The notes: generated from the letters alone by a model not told the origin. A DNA stretch of 64,000 nt from Streptomyces sp. I6 (GCA_003725745.1 RHDP01000001.1:4224501-4288500); one strand, 5' to 3'. Positions 16,294 through 25,715 are shown, counted from the first letter of the stretch. Made by a program: numbers and translations.

Positions 16294-17570
16294 ATGGACG
16301 CCATCTCCGTCATCCGCACCAAGCGCGACCGAGGCGAACTCTCCCCCGAGCAGATCGACTGGGTCATCGACGCGTACACCCGCGGCGAGGTCGCCGACGA
16401 GCAGATGTCGGCCCTGGCGATGGCGATCCTGCTCAACGGCATGAACCGTACCGAGATCGCCCGCTGGACCGCCGCGATGATCGCGTCCGGCGAGCGCATG
16501 GACTTCTCGTCGCTGTCCCGCCCGACCGCCGACAAGCACTCCACCGGCGGCGTGGGCGACAAGATCACGCTTCCGCTGGCACCGCTGGTCGCCGCCTGCG
16601 GCGCCGCCGTGCCGCAGCTGTCCGGCCGCGGCCTCGGCCACACCGGCGGCACCCTCGACAAGCTGGAGTCCATCCCCGGCTGGCGGGCGCTGCTGTCCAA
16701 CGAGGAGATGCTGCGGGTCCTCGACACCACCGGTGCGGTCATCTGCGCCGCGGGCGACGGGCTCGCCCCCGCCGACAAGAAGCTCTACGCGCTGCGCGAC
16801 GTCACCGGCACGGTCGAGGCGATCCCGCTGATCGCCTCCTCGATCATGTCCAAGAAGATCGCCGAGGGCACCGGCTCGCTCGTGCTGGACGTGAAGGTGG
16901 GCTCCGGCGCCTTCATGAAGAACGTCGAGGACGCCCGGGAGCTGGCCTCCACCATGGTCGGCCTCGGCACGGACCACGGCGTGAAGACCGTGGCGCTGCT
17001 CACGGACATGTCCACGCCGCTCGGTCTCACCGCGGGCAACGCCCTGGAGGTCCGCGAGTCCGTCGAGGTGCTGGCGGGCGGCGGCCCCGCCGACGTCGTC
17101 GAGCTGACCCTCGCGCTGGCCCGCGAGATGCTCGACGCGGCCGGCGTCAGGGACGCCGACCCGGCGAAGGCCCTGGCCGACGGTTCGGCGATGGACGTCT
17201 GGCGCCGCATGGTCGCCGCGCAGGGCGGCGACCCGGACGCCGCGCTCCCGGTCGCCCGCGAGCAGCATGTGATCACGGCACCGGCCTCGGGCGTGCTGAC
17301 CCGCCTCGACGCCTACCAGGTCGGCGTCGCGGCCTGGCGCCTGGGCGCCGGCCGGGCCCGCAAGGAGGACCCCGTGCAGGCGGGCGCGGGCGTCGAGCTG
17401 CACGCCAAGCCCGGCGAGGAGGTCACCGAGGGCGCCCCGCTGATGACCCTGCACACGGACACCCCGAGAAGTTCGACTACGCCCTGCGGTCCCTGGAGGG
17501 CTCCTTCGGCATCGCCGCACCGGGCACCGCCCACGAGGCGACCCCGGTGGTGCTGGAGCGCATCGCCTGA
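16294..17570 (+). CDS. deoA: Thymidine phosphorylase, frameshifted near the 3' end
   Basis: Pyrimidine-nucleoside phosphorylase (nucleoside phosphorylase/glycosyltransferase family II) that releases thymine or uracil and pentose-1-phosphate. ATG 16294 begins MDAISVIRTKRDRGELSPEQIDWVIDAYTRG. Phosphate-binding KHSTGGVGDK, SGRGLGHTGGTLDKLESIPG and KKIAEGTGSLVLDVK are intact. Near 17462-17470 the frame is lost: ACACCCCGAGAAG should be ACACCCCGGAGAAG (TPEKFDYAL). With one G restored, the protein continues SLEGSFGIAAPGTAHEATPVVLERIA and stops at 17568-17570, 425 residues in all. Uncorrected, a wrong frame runs on to 17616. The deletion looks like one of a series of assembly indels in this window. 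Confidence 0.93.
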
Positions 17571-17582
17571 TCCGGGCGGGTT

Positions 17583-17618
17583 CGTCACCCGTCCCCGAGG
17601 TCTTCCGGGGCGGTGACG
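17583..17618. terminator. Terminator after deoA
   Basis: CGTCACC...CCCCG (from 17583) pairs with CGGGG...GGTGACG (to 17618) around the loop AGGTCTTC, 12 nt after the corrected deoA stop. It probably ends the nucleoside importer/catabolism operon. Confidence 0.65.
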
Positions 17619-17664
17619 TCTCCCCGGCCGCCGACCCGTTCCCGGTCGGCGACTTCCTTCGGCT

Positions 17665-17698
17665 GAACGGGACCGGCGGTGGGCCGCCGGTCCCGTTC
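17665..17698. terminator. Perfect 15-bp hairpin before the Uma2-like gene
   Basis: GAACGGGACCGGCGG (17665-17679) and CCGCCGGTCCCGTTC (17684-17698) form a perfect 15-bp stem with a 4-nt TGGG loop. It is the second terminator-type structure in tandem after deoA, and insulates the next gene, which starts at 17740. Confidence 0.75.
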
Positions 17699-17739
17699 GG
17701 CATGCTGGACTCGGTGCCGCACCGACAGAGGAGACCGCG

Positions 17740-18330
17740 ATGGGCGCACTCGGCGTCGACCCACCGGCCTCTCACGGCCGGGAGTGGGACGACCTCGTCC
17801 GTCTCCGGGAGGAGACGGACGCGCCCGAGGGCTGCAAGGTGGAGCTCATCGAGGGGACCGTCACCGTGTCCCCCACGCCTGCGAACAGCCACAACAGCGT
17901 CGCCCAGCGGGTCCAGCGGCAGCTCTGCACGGTGCTTCCCGAGGACTGGGGCGTCTACCAGACCCTGGCCGTGGCCATTCCCTCTCGGCTGGGCATGTTC
18001 ATTCCGGATCTGGTCGTGGCGCCCGAGGCGGCTCTCGACGAACCCGGCCACTGCATCCCCGCCGCGGCCGCCCTGCTCGTCGTCGCGATCACCTCGAAGT
18101 CCAGCGCCAACCACGACCGGATCGAGAAGCTGCACGGCTATGCGACGGCCGGAGTGCCCTGGTATCTGCTGCTCGACAGCTGGCACTCGGGGCGGCCCAC
18201 AGCGACCCTGTACGGACAGCCCAGGAACGCCACGTACCGCGTACTCGACACGGTGAAGTACGGAGAAGGGCTGCACATCCCCGCCCCCTTCGACCTCACG
18301 ATCGACACCGGCGCCTTCCCCGCCGGCTGA
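17740..18330 (+). CDS. Uma2-family PD-(D/E)XK-like protein, altered active site
   Basis: This 196-residue protein belongs to the Uma2 (DUF820) family of putative restriction-endonuclease-fold nucleases, which is greatly expanded in Streptomyces. The family elements are visible: KVELIEGTVTVSPTPANSHN, then PDLVVAPEAAL (the Asp), LLVVAITSKSSANHDRIEKLHGYA and GVPWYLLLD. In most members the strand after the Asp reads VEVTSKS or AEITSKS; here Ala116 occupies the position of the catalytic Glu, although the Lys of TSKS remains. Activity may therefore be impaired. The ATG is preceded by AGAGGAGACC. The biological role of the family is unknown; homologues are often monocistronic as here. Confidence 0.8.
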   Translation: MGALGVDPPASHGREWDDLVRLREETDAPEGCKVELIEGTVTVSPTPANSHNSVAQRVQRQLCTVLPEDWGVYQTLAVAIPSRLGMFIPDLVVAPEAALDEPGHCIPAAAALLVVAITSKSSANHDRIEKLHGYATAGVPWYLLLDSWHSGRPTATLYGQPRNATYRVLDTVKYGEGLHIPAPFDLTIDTGAFPAG

Positions 18331-18429
18331 CAGCGCGCGCGGACTTCCCTGCCCGCCCCTGCCCGCCTCGCGCGGGATGTGACCGCGCCGCTCCGATGAG
18401 TTGCCGCGGCGGGCGCGGTCTCCTCTCGT

Positions 18430-18750
18430 ATGGACAGCATCGAGCAGCCCGTCGTTCTGGAACTCCCCGGCCGGATCATCCCGGCCGATGTGCCGCTGCT
18501 GTGCGCCCGGCTGCGGAGACACACCGCCGCCGCAGGCACCGGCGGGGAGATCGTGTGCGATGCGGGCCGGCTGGCCGTCGCCGATCTGACGGCCGTGCAC
18601 GCCGTCGCCCGGCTGCGGCTGACCGCGCGGAGACTGGGCCGGGAGCTGCGGCTGGTGAACGCCGGTCCCGAACTGCTCGCCCTGCTCGACCTCACCGGGC
18701 TGGGCGGCGACGGCCAGGGCCGGGCGGCTCCGCTCAGCCCCCGGTGCTGA
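18430..18750 (+). CDS. STAS-domain protein
   Basis: A 106-residue protein with a single STAS (anti-sigma-factor antagonist-like) fold: [24 protein letters not shown], then [52 protein letters not shown]. In SpoIIAA-type antagonists the phosphorylated Ser sits in a DLSG/SS motif; here the equivalent stretch reads VADLTAV, so phosphorylation at the usual place is uncertain. Its last 17 bases overlap the end of the convergent ECF sigma gene. A regulatory role towards an anti-sigma factor is possible but not shown; no partner kinase is adjacent. Confidence 0.75.
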   Translation: MDSIEQPVVLELPGRIIPADVPLLCARLRRHTAAAGTGGEIVCDAGRLAVADLTAVHAVARLRLTARRLGRELRLVNAGPELLALLDLTGLGGDGQGRAAPLSPRC

Positions 18751-19720
18751 GCCGCTCCGGCAGCCCGAACAGCGGGAACCACCGCTTGGTGTCCAGGAAG
18801 AAGTCCATCGCGCCGATCCGGCCGCCGGCGACCTCCAGGACGATCAGCGCCCAGGGCTCGTAGCCCTCGCCGTCCCGGCCGCGGTGGTACTGGGCGAAGG
18901 CCGGCGAGCCGTTGGCCACCGTCGGGACCAGCTTCGAGCCGCGGCACACCTCGCCGGGACCGAGCATCCAGCCCACGATGTCGTCGTGGCCGCGCAGCCA
19001 CAGGTCGTACGGGGGCATGGACATGGTGGCGTCCTCGTGCAGCAGCGCCGTCAGCGCCTGCATGTCGTACCCCTGGAAGGCGGTGACATAGCGCTCCAGC
19101 AGCTTCTGCTGCTCCTCGTCGAGCGGGTCCGCCGGATCGGAGTCCGAGGGGTCGTACTCGGAGAGGGAGGCGCGGGCCCTCTGGAGCGCGCTGTTGACCG
19201 AGGCGACGGACGTGCCCAGGAGTTCGGCCACTTCGGCGGCCTTCCACGCCAGCACCTCCCGCAGGATCAGCACCGCGCGCTGCTTCGCGGGCAGGCGCTG
19301 CAGCGCCGCGACGAACGCCAGCCTGATCGACTCGCGCTCCACCGCCGTGTCGGCCGGGTCGGCCACGGACGGCAGCACCCGCCCGTCCGGCACCGGCTCC
19401 AGCCAGGTGATTTCCGGACGGGCGGTGAGCCGGGCCTGCGCCACCGGGGTGGCCTCGGTCAGGTCCATCGGACGGGCCCGGCGGTTGCCCGCGTGCAGCA
19501 TGTCCAGGCACACGTTCGTGGCGATGCGGTACAGCCAGGACCGCAGCGAGGACCGCCCCTCGAACTTCCCGAGGTTCTTCCAGGCCCGCACCATGGTGTC
19601 CTGGACCGCGTCCTCCGCCTCGAAGGCGGAGCCGAGCATGCGGTAGCAGTATCCGGTGAGCTCCTTCCGGTACCCCTCCAGCCCGGATTCGAGGTCCTGC
19701 GCCGCCGCCTGATCATCCAT
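18734..19720 (-). CDS. ECF sigma factor with SnoaL-like C-terminal domain
   Basis: A 328-residue RNA polymerase sigma factor. Region 2 is [52 protein letters not shown]; region 4 is [44 protein letters not shown]. The last 130 residues form a SnoaL/NTF2-like domain ([28 protein letters not shown]). ECFs with such C-terminal domains are regulated by the attached domain and often lack a separate anti-sigma factor, which agrees with none being present here. ATG 19720 gives [13 protein letters not shown]. The promoter specificity and signal are unknown. Confidence 0.9.
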   Translation of the reverse strand: MDDQAAAQDLESGLEGYRKELTGYCYRMLGSAFEAEDAVQDTMVRAWKNLGKFEGRSSLRSWLYRIATNVCLDMLHAGNRRARPMDLTEATPVAQARLTARPEITWLEPVPDGRVLPSVADPADTAVERESIRLAFVAALQRLPAKQRAVLILREVLAWKAAEVAELLGTSVASVNSALQRARASLSEYDPSDSDPADPLDEEQQKLLERYVTAFQGYDMQALTALLHEDATMSMPPYDLWLRGHDDIVGWMLGPGEVCRGSKLVPTVANGSPAFAQYHRGRDGEGYEPWALIVLEVAGGRIGAMDFFLDTKRWFPLFGLPERLSTGG

Positions 19721-19786
19721 GGGTCTGTTCCCGTCGCCGTCCGCTCCAGCCCTCCGGACGCTACCGGGCGGCACTGACAACGGGGC

Positions 19787-20500
19787 TCAGGTGCCCGGCT
19801 TGCGGCCGTAGACGTGCACGTCGTCCCCGTTCTTGAGCAGGTTCCAGTACGCCTTGGCGTCCGCCGGCCGCATATTGACGCACCCTCCGGAGCCCGGCGG
19901 GTTGTACATGCTCTTGGTGACCGAGTGGAACGCCTGCCCGCCGTCGAAGAACTGCGAGTAAGGCATCCACACCTTGTAGATCGTCGACCAGTGGTTGGCG
20001 CTGCGGTGGTAGATCCGCTTCGCCCCGGTCCGGGTCTCCGCGCCGTCCCGCCCGGTCCGCACCGGCACCGGCCCGTACGTCAGCTTCGCCCCGTCCTGGA
20101 TCCAGCTGAGCTGCCTGGTCAGGTCGACGCAGGCGATGCGCCCCTTGTCGGTCGGGCAGATGCCGGCCCTGTTCGGGGTCGTGCCCGCGGCCCGCTGGGC
20201 GAGGATGGTGCTCATCGTGCGCCAGGTGACCGGACCCGCGTAGCCGACGGTCGGGGTGATCCCGTGCCATCGCTGGAAGGTCTGGATCGCCTTGCAGTCC
20301 GACGGCGACTGCCGTCCGTCGACCTTCAGGCCCATGAACTTCTCGACCTGCTTCTGGTACGGCCCGGTCGACGTCGTGCACGATGCCGCCTGGGCGGGTG
20401 CGGCGCCGAGCGCGAGGCTCAGCGGCACCACCAGCCCGGCGGCGCCGAGGACGACGCCACCCCGTCTCCGTATGGTCCCCCACTGCCCTGTGCGGTCCAC
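19787..20500 (-). CDS. Secreted L,D-transpeptidase (YkuD)
   Basis: This 237-residue exported enzyme would make 3-3 cross-links in peptidoglycan. It has a basic N-terminus and hydrophobic signal peptide ending near AAPAQAASC, a peptidoglycan-binding-type region (KFMGLKVDGRQSPSDCKAIQTFQRWHGI) and the YkuD catalytic domain with HSVTKSMYNPPGSGGCVNMR, containing the His and catalytic Cys of the SxGC(V/I)N(M/L)R signature. GTG 20500 is preferred because GGGGAG lies 9 nt upstream; GTG 20506 and TTG 20509 are too close to it. It acts outside the membrane on the cell wall. It reads in the same direction as the sigma gene 66 bp downstream. Confidence 0.88.
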   Translation of the reverse strand: MDRTGQWGTIRRRGGVVLGAAGLVVPLSLALGAAPAQAASCTTSTGPYQKQVEKFMGLKVDGRQSPSDCKAIQTFQRWHGITPTVGYAGPVTWRTMSTILAQRAAGTTPNRAGICPTDKGRIACVDLTRQLSWIQDGAKLTYGPVPVRTGRDGAETRTGAKRIYHRSANHWSTIYKVWMPYSQFFDGGQAFHSVTKSMYNPPGSGGCVNMRPADAKAYWNLLKNGDDVHVYGRKPGT

Positions 20501-20644
20501 GGTCACCAACTCCCCTGCACTCCCGGTGCGGTTGCCTCGACCTTTGGACGCGTACGGGGGAGCCGTGGTTGTAGGGAGGAGGGGACGGATTCGGCGGGAT
20601 CCGGCGGGCCCCGGCGAATCCCCGCCACAGCCGTCACAGCGGCC

Positions 20645-21940
20645 TCAGTGGCGCACTGCCGCCGCGGAGAGCAGGGGACGGCGTTCCCGCACCCGCGCCG
20701 CGTACGACCCGTACAGCGTGATCGACACGACCCCGAGGACCGCGAGCAGTCCCAGCAGGACCGTGCCGGCCCAGCCCCCGGAGTGGAAGGCGACGGCGCC
20801 CAGCGTGCCGCCCGCGCTGCTGCCCAGGTAGTACGCGGACTGGTACAGGGCCGACGCCTGCGCGCGGCCCGTCGTCGCGGTACGGCTGACCGAGGAGGAG
20901 GCCACCGCGTGCCCCGCGAAGAAGCCCGCGGTGATCAGCACCAGGCCCGACAGCACCGCCGTCAGCGAGTCGGCGAGCGACAGCAGCAGACCCGCCGCCG
21001 TCGTGCCGACCGCCAGGTACAGCGCACCGCGCCGGCCGAGCCTCCCCACCAGGCGTCCCGCCGCGGCCGACGAGACCGTACCGACCAGATAGACCAGGAA
21101 GACGGAGCCGACGACCCCCTGGGGCAGGCCGAACGGGTCGCCGGCGAGGCGGTAGCCGATCACGGTGTACACCGCGCCGAAGACCGTCATGAACAGCGCG
21201 CCGATCCCGTACAGCCGCATCAGCAGCGGGTCCGACAGATGACCGCGGACGGTGCGCGCCAGCGCGCCCGCGTTCAGCGGGCCGGGAGTGAAGTGCCGCG
21301 CCTTCGGCAGCAGCAGCCGGAACGCCACGGTGCAGACCACCGCCATCAGCCCGACCGCGGCGAGCGCCGCCCGCCAGCCCCACAGCTGCGCGACCCAGCC
21401 GGTCACGATCCGGCCGCTCATCCCGCCGATGCTGTTGCCCGCGACGAACAGCCCGATCGCCGCGATCAGCGCCTTCGGGCGCACCTCCTCCGCCAGGTAC
21501 GCCATCGCCGAGGCGGGGATGCCCGCCAGCGCCGCGCCCTGCACCGCACGCAGGGCCACCAGCCACTCCGGGCCGGGCGCGAACGGGACCAGCAGCCCGA
21601 GGGCCGTCGCCACCACCAGGGACACCGTCATCAGCCGCACCCGGCCGAACCGCTCGGACAGCGCGCTGAGCGGCAGTACGCACAGGGCGAGCGCCCCGGT
21701 GGCAGCGGAGACGGTCCAGCTGGCCGCGCTCGCGGTCACGCCGAACTCGCCGGACACGGCGGGCAGCAGGGCCTGGGTGGAGTAGAGGAGGGCGAAGGCG
21801 GCTACGCCCGCGGCGAAGAGCGCGAGGCTCATCCTCCGGTAGCCGGGGACCCCGGGGGCGAGCCGGGGCGGGGTGGGTTCGGGGGACGGCGAGGAGAGGG
21901 CACCCACGGTGGTGGGCGCCCCGGTACTGGCGGAAGGCAT
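20645..21940 (-). CDS. MFS transporter, YnfM-like
   Basis: A 431-residue major facilitator with about 12 membrane segments. The conserved loop after TM2 is seen as LSERFGRVRLMTVSL, and the second half has the equivalent GRLVGRLGRRGALYL. The N-terminus before the first segment is Ser/Thr/Pro-rich. It resembles the YnfM-type subgroup of putative exporters, commonly found divergent from a LysR regulator, as here. ATG 21940 (MPSASTGAP) is chosen; longer in-frame extension into the divergent regulator is not credible. The substrate is unknown; export of a small metabolite or drug is likely and expression is probably under the neighbouring LysR protein. Confidence 0.88.
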   Translation of the reverse strand: MPSASTGAPTTVGALSSPSPEPTPPRLAPGVPGYRRMSLALFAAGVAAFALLYSTQALLPAVSGEFGVTASAASWTVSAATGALALCVLPLSALSERFGRVRLMTVSLVVATALGLLVPFAPGPEWLVALRAVQGAALAGIPASAMAYLAEEVRPKALIAAIGLFVAGNSIGGMSGRIVTGWVAQLWGWRAALAAVGLMAVVCTVAFRLLLPKARHFTPGPLNAGALARTVRGHLSDPLLMRLYGIGALFMTVFGAVYTVIGYRLAGDPFGLPQGVVGSVFLVYLVGTVSSAAAGRLVGRLGRRGALYLAVGTTAAGLLLSLADSLTAVLSGLVLITAGFFAGHAVASSSVSRTATTGRAQASALYQSAYYLGSSAGGTLGAVAFHSGGWAGTVLLGLLAVLGVVSITLYGSYAARVRERRPLLSAAAVRH

Positions 21941-21966
21941 ACCTCGAAGGTAGGCGCGGCCTTTTG

Positions 21967-21981
21967 ATGCGTCCAATGCAT
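21967..21981. promoter_or_regulatory. LysR-type T-N11-A box between divergent genes
   Basis: ATGCGTCCAATGCAT at 21967-21981 is an inverted repeat (ATGC/GCAT) of the T-N11-A form bound by LysR-type regulators. It lies in the short gap between the MFS gene (start 21940) and the regulator (start 22003), where it could control both. Confidence 0.6.
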
Positions 21982-22002
21982 AGAACGGCTTTAATCGTTC
22001 CC

Positions 22003-22956
22003 ATGGTGCATGACCGCAGTTCGCAGGCCCGCCTGTCACCGAGTAGTTACGAAGAAGACATGCGGCTGCTGCTCGCGCCGCGACTCGCGTACTTCGCCGG
22101 GGTCGCCCGCCACGAGCATGTGACCAGGGCCGCACAGGAACTCGGCGTGCCCCAGTCGACGCTCTCGCGCGCCATGGTCCGCCTCGAACAGGACCTGGGC
22201 GTGGTGCTGTTCACCCGCAAGGGCCGCACCGTGTCGCTGACACCCGCCGGCCGAGACTTCCTCGCCTCGGTGGAGCGGGCACTCGGCGAGGTCGAGCGGG
22301 CGGCGGAGTCGGTACGCGCGGACGCCGATCCGTCCGGGGGCAAGGTCGCCTTCGGCTTCCTGCACACCATGGGCTCCGAGACCGTGCCCGAGCTGATCCG
22401 GGCGTTCCGTGTGGACCACCCCCGGGTCCGCTTCACACTGGTCCAGAACTACGGCGAGGCCATGATCGAACGGCTACGGGCCGGCGAACTCGACCTCTGC
22501 CTCACCTCGCCGGTCCCGGACGCGCCCGACCTCGTCGCCCGGCGCCTCGACGAGCAGCGGCTGCGGCTCGTCGTGCCCGACGACCACCGGCTCGCCACCC
22601 GCAAGCGCATCCGGCTGGCCGAGGCCGCGGACGAGACCTTCGTGACCCTCGAACCCGGCTACGGGCTGCGCCGCATCACCGACGCGCTCTGCGCCGAGGC
22701 GGGCTTCTCGCCGCGCGTCGCCTTCGAGGGCGAGGAGGCGGAGACGCTCCGCGGCCTGGTCGCCGCGGGCCTCGGTGTGGCCCTGCTGCCGCCGCCGGCG
22801 GTGCCGCGCCCCGGGGTGGTCGAACTGACGGTGACGGCGCCGCGGGCGATCCGGGAGGTGGGGGTGGCGTGGCTGGACGGGCACCCGGACACCCCGCCGG
22901 TGGCGGCGTTCAAGAAGTTCCTGCTGTCGCGCCGGGGGAACCTGCTCCCGGACTGA
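22003..22956 (+). CDS. LysR-type transcriptional regulator
   Basis: A 317-residue LysR regulator. The N-terminal winged helix-turn-helix is AYFAGVARHEHVTRAAQELGVPQSTLSRAMVRLEQDLGVVLFTRKGRTVSLTPAG, followed by a linker helix and a periplasmic-binding-protein-like effector domain (KVAFGFLHTMGSETVPELIRAFRVDHPRVRFTLVQN). ATG 22003 gives MVHDRSSQARLSPSS; ATG 22060 (MRLLLAPRLAYF), preceded by GAAGAAG, is an alternative. It is divergent from the MFS gene, with a T-N11-A inverted repeat between them, and most likely activates that gene in response to a transported compound. Confidence 0.9.
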   Translation: MVHDRSSQARLSPSSYEEDMRLLLAPRLAYFAGVARHEHVTRAAQELGVPQSTLSRAMVRLEQDLGVVLFTRKGRTVSLTPAGRDFLASVERALGEVERAAESVRADADPSGGKVAFGFLHTMGSETVPELIRAFRVDHPRVRFTLVQNYGEAMIERLRAGELDLCLTSPVPDAPDLVARRLDEQRLRLVVPDDHRLATRKRIRLAEAADETFVTLEPGYGLRRITDALCAEAGFSPRVAFEGEEAETLRGLVAAGLGVALLPPPAVPRPGVVELTVTAPRAIREVGVAWLDGHPDTPPVAAFKKFLLSRRGNLLPD

Positions 22957-23530
22957 GCCGCGCGAGCGGGGCCCGGCCGGGTGGACGCGGTCGGGCTCTC
23001 ACGGGCGTCCAGTGCTCGCGAACCCGCGGTCAGCTGCGCTCACCCGCGGTCGGTGCCCCGCGTCCCCGCGTGGCGTGCCCCGCGTTCCCGTGTGGCGTGC
23101 TCCGCGCGTCCGCGTTCAGCGCGCGGGCAGGAGCAACGCCGCGCGTGCCGCCCCGTACTGCCCGTACTGCCCGTGTCGCGCGTGCCGCGCCCCGTACTGC
23201 CCGTCCCCGCGTCCCCGCGTGGCGTGCCCCGCGTCCCCGGGTGGCGTGCTCCGCGCGTCCGCGTTCAGCGCGCGGGCAGGAGCAACGCCGCGCGTACCGC
23301 CCGGGTCCGGCAGCCCGCACCTCAGGCGGGCGCAGGTGGCGCACGAGGTGAGTGCCCGCCCGCACGAGCCGGACGCCGTACCGCCCGGGTCCGGCGGCCT
23401 CGTAGCCGGGTTCGGCGCCCGGACGCCCGACCCGGTGCCCGCGGGTACGGCCGCGCCGCAGCGGCGCACCCGTACCGCCGCCGGCGCAAACCCCGCCCAC
23501 GCACGGGCCGTCCGGCGCGCTCTGCCGCCG
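22957..23530. repeat. Repeat-rich gap with an 89-bp direct duplication
   Basis: No convincing gene. An 89-bp segment occurs twice, at 23061-23149 and 23210-23298 (offset 149 bp); both contain CGTCCCCGCGTGGCGTGCCCC and a 55-bp identical core at 23092-23146 and 23241-23295. Between them lie short repeats of CCCGTACTGCCCGT. Long open frames on both strands here are Arg/Pro/Ala-rich products of GC bias. The stretch lies 3' of both flanking convergent genes. Confidence 0.85.
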
Positions 23531-24391
23531 TCAGTGCCGCAACGCCCGCCCGAAGCCCGCGGCCAGGGGCATGCGGAGGCCCAGCGGAGGGGGAGCGGCG
23601 AGTGCGTCGGCGACGGGACGGGCGTAGGCGCGCGAGAACAGCGAGCCGAGGACGAAGTCCGCTGCCAGCGCCTGGACCTCGGCCTGGTACTGGCGCAGCG
23701 CGTGCCCGTCCGAGTGGACCTCGAACCGGCAGGTGTCGCGGTTCGTCTTCTTCGCCCGTTCCGCCAGCCGGTACGACAGCTCCGGAGCGCTCCTCGCGTC
23801 GTTGGTGCCGTGCACGATCAGCACTCGGCGGCCCACGAGCTGCTTCACCGGTTCGGGGTCCGCCGCCATGTCGTCCTCCGGCAGCCAGGGGGCGAGTGCC
23901 AGCACCGAGTTGACGGCGGCGTGGCCGGCCGCGTGCAGCGCGGCGCGGCCTCCCATGCCCTGGCCGGCCAGGCACACGGGGACGTCGCCGTAGCGCCGGA
24001 CCGCCTCGTCCGCGGCCCGGGACGTGTCCGCCGCGAGCCGGGCTTCCGCGCCGTTCCAGCCGCGGCCGCGGTAGCGCACCACGTGTGCGGCGAGGCCGTC
24101 AGCGCGGCCGGCCCGGGCGAGCGAGCGCGCCAGCGGCAGCGCGGAGGAGTGGGAGAGCGTGGAGGGGCCGCGTGCCGACTCGGGCCGGCCGTCCGGCAGT
24201 ACCAGCACCACTCCTGTGACGACCCCGTCCGCCGACTCTCCGAACGTCCGGACCGCGCGGCCCAGCCCGGCCCGCGTATCGCCGTCGCCTTCCCGTTCCT
24301 CCCGCGCCGCGTTCCCCTCGAACCGTGCACGGGCCGACCCCGCCGCGCCCGCCATACGCCCCCACCACCGGGGCAGTGCCTGGTGTGCCAT
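23531..24391 (-). CDS. Alpha/beta-hydrolase-fold protein without a standard nucleophile
   Basis: A 286-residue alpha/beta hydrolase of the dienelactone hydrolase-like type: VVLVLPDGRPESARGPSTLS near the oxyanion region, VPVCLAGQGMGGRAALHAAG as the nucleophile elbow, RRVLIVHGTNDARSAPE with the acidic residue and SDGHALRQYQ with the His. In the elbow the expected G-x-S-x-G reads GQGMGG, with Gly where Ser, Cys or Asp should be, so it may not be a classical hydrolase. It is divergent from add, with the nucleoside-type palindrome in the 115-bp gap much nearer to add. Function unknown. Confidence 0.75.
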   Translation of the reverse strand: MAHQALPRWWGRMAGAAGSARARFEGNAAREEREGDGDTRAGLGRAVRTFGESADGVVTGVVLVLPDGRPESARGPSTLSHSSALPLARSLARAGRADGLAAHVVRYRGRGWNGAEARLAADTSRAADEAVRRYGDVPVCLAGQGMGGRAALHAAGHAAVNSVLALAPWLPEDDMAADPEPVKQLVGRRVLIVHGTNDARSAPELSYRLAERAKKTNRDTCRFEVHSDGHALRQYQAEVQALAADFVLGSLFSRAYARPVADALAAPPPLGLRMPLAAGFGRALRH

Positions 24392-24478
24392 GTCAGAACA
24401 GTCTCAGAAGGACAGGTGTACGCCACCCGTCCGCACGGTCACCGTTGCGTATCGACGGGTGATGCGTGCAGATGCCTT

Positions 24479-24490
24479 CTACGCGCGTAG
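24479..24490. promoter_or_regulatory. Putative nucleoside-regulon operator
   Basis: A perfect CTACGCGCGTAG palindrome ends 16 nt before the adenosine deaminase ATG. Bound protein would overlap the transcription start or block ribosome loading, which suggests repression. Confidence 0.72.
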
Positions 24491-24506
24491 GGAATAGAGT
24501 GCGGAG

Positions 24507-25694
24507 ATGACGAGCCAGACACCCCACGCGTCCTCCGGGGGAAGCGCCCCCGGGCACCAGGGGCCCACCGCGGACCAGATCCGCCGCGCCCCCAAGGTTC
24601 TTCTGCACGACCACCTCGACGGCGGGCTGCGCCCCGGCACGGTCATCGACCTCGCCCGTGCCGTCGGCTACGACGCCCTGCCCGAGACCGAGCCGGACAA
24701 ACTCGGCGTCTGGTTCCACGAGGCAGCCGACTCCGGCTCGCTGGAACGCTATCTGGAGACGTTCGCGCACACCTGTGCCGTCATGCAGACCCGGGAGGCC
24801 CTCAAGCGCGTCGCCGTCGAGTGCGCCGAGGACCTGGCCGAGGACGGCGTCGTCTACGCCGAGGTGCGCTACGCGCCGGAGCAGCACCTCGAAGCGGGGC
24901 TCACCCTGGAAGAGGTCGTCGAGGCCGTCAACGAGGGATTCCGGGAGGGGGAACGCCGGGCCCGGGCCAACGGCCACCGCATCCGGGTCGGCGCCCTGCT
25001 GACCGCCATGCGGCACGCCGCCCGGGCGCTGGAGATCGCCGAGGTCGCCAACCGCTACCGCGACGAGGGTGTCGTGGGCTTCGACATCGCGGGCGCCGAG
25101 GCCGGCTACCCGCCCACCCGCCACCTCGACGCCTTCGAGTACCTCAAGCGGGAGAACAACCACTTCACGATCCACGCCGGGGAGGGGTTCGGGCTGCCGT
25201 CCATCTGGCAGGCCCTCCAGTGGTGCGGCGCCGACCGGCTCGGCCACGGCGTCCGCATCATCGACGACATCGAGGTCGCCGCCGACGGCGGTGTGAAGCT
25301 GGGACGGCTGGCGGCGTACGTCCGGGACAAGCGCATCCCGCTGGAGCTGTGCCCGACGTCCAATCTGCAGACCGGCGCGGCGTCCTCCTACGAGGAGCAC
25401 CCCATCGGGCTGCTGCGCCGACTGCACTTCCGGGCCACCGTCAACACGGACAACCGGCTGATGAGCAACACGAGCATGAGCCGTGAGTTCGAGCTGCTGA
25501 CCGGGACGTTCGGCTACACGCTCGACGACATGCAGTGGTTCACCGTCAATGCGATGAAGTCGGCGTTCATTCCTTTTGATGAGCGGCTCGCGATGATCAA
25601 TGATGTCATCAAGCCGGGATACGCCGAACTCAGGTCCGAGTGGCTCTTCCAGCAGACGGCCACGACCAGCGGTTCCGGCTCCGAACAGGGCTGA
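24507..25694 (+). CDS. add: Adenosine deaminase
   Basis: A 395-residue zinc-dependent adenosine deaminase converting adenosine and deoxyadenosine to inosine and deoxyinosine. Motifs: [16 protein letters not shown] (zinc His-x-His), [13 protein letters not shown] (zinc His and catalytic Glu), [10 protein letters not shown] (catalytic His) and [17 protein letters not shown] (zinc Asp-Asn pair of this clade). The N-terminus has about 25 extra Ser/Gly-rich residues. ATG 24507 is preceded by GGAG and by the CTACGCGCGTAG palindrome. Product inosine is a substrate for the purine nucleoside phosphorylase at 43473, which carries the same palindrome. Confidence 0.96.
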   Translation: MTSQTPHASSGGSAPGHQGPTADQIRRAPKVLLHDHLDGGLRPGTVIDLARAVGYDALPETEPDKLGVWFHEAADSGSLERYLETFAHTCAVMQTREALKRVAVECAEDLAEDGVVYAEVRYAPEQHLEAGLTLEEVVEAVNEGFREGERRARANGHRIRVGALLTAMRHAARALEIAEVANRYRDEGVVGFDIAGAEAGYPPTRHLDAFEYLKRENNHFTIHAGEGFGLPSIWQALQWCGADRLGHGVRIIDDIEVAADGGVKLGRLAAYVRDKRIPLELCPTSNLQTGAASSYEEHPIGLLRRLHFRATVNTDNRLMSNTSMSREFELLTGTFGYTLDDMQWFTVNAMKSAFIPFDERLAMINDVIKPGYAELRSEWLFQQTATTSGSGSEQG

Positions 25695-25715
25695 GTCGCG
25701 GAGATGGGAAAGCGG

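Noticed and set aside
22981-23913. Overlapping long frames on both strands in the repeat gap, partly over the hydrolase gene
   Set aside because: Products are Arg/Pro/Ala-rich and follow the DNA repeats; the hydrolase on the minus strand explains the 23531-24391 part.
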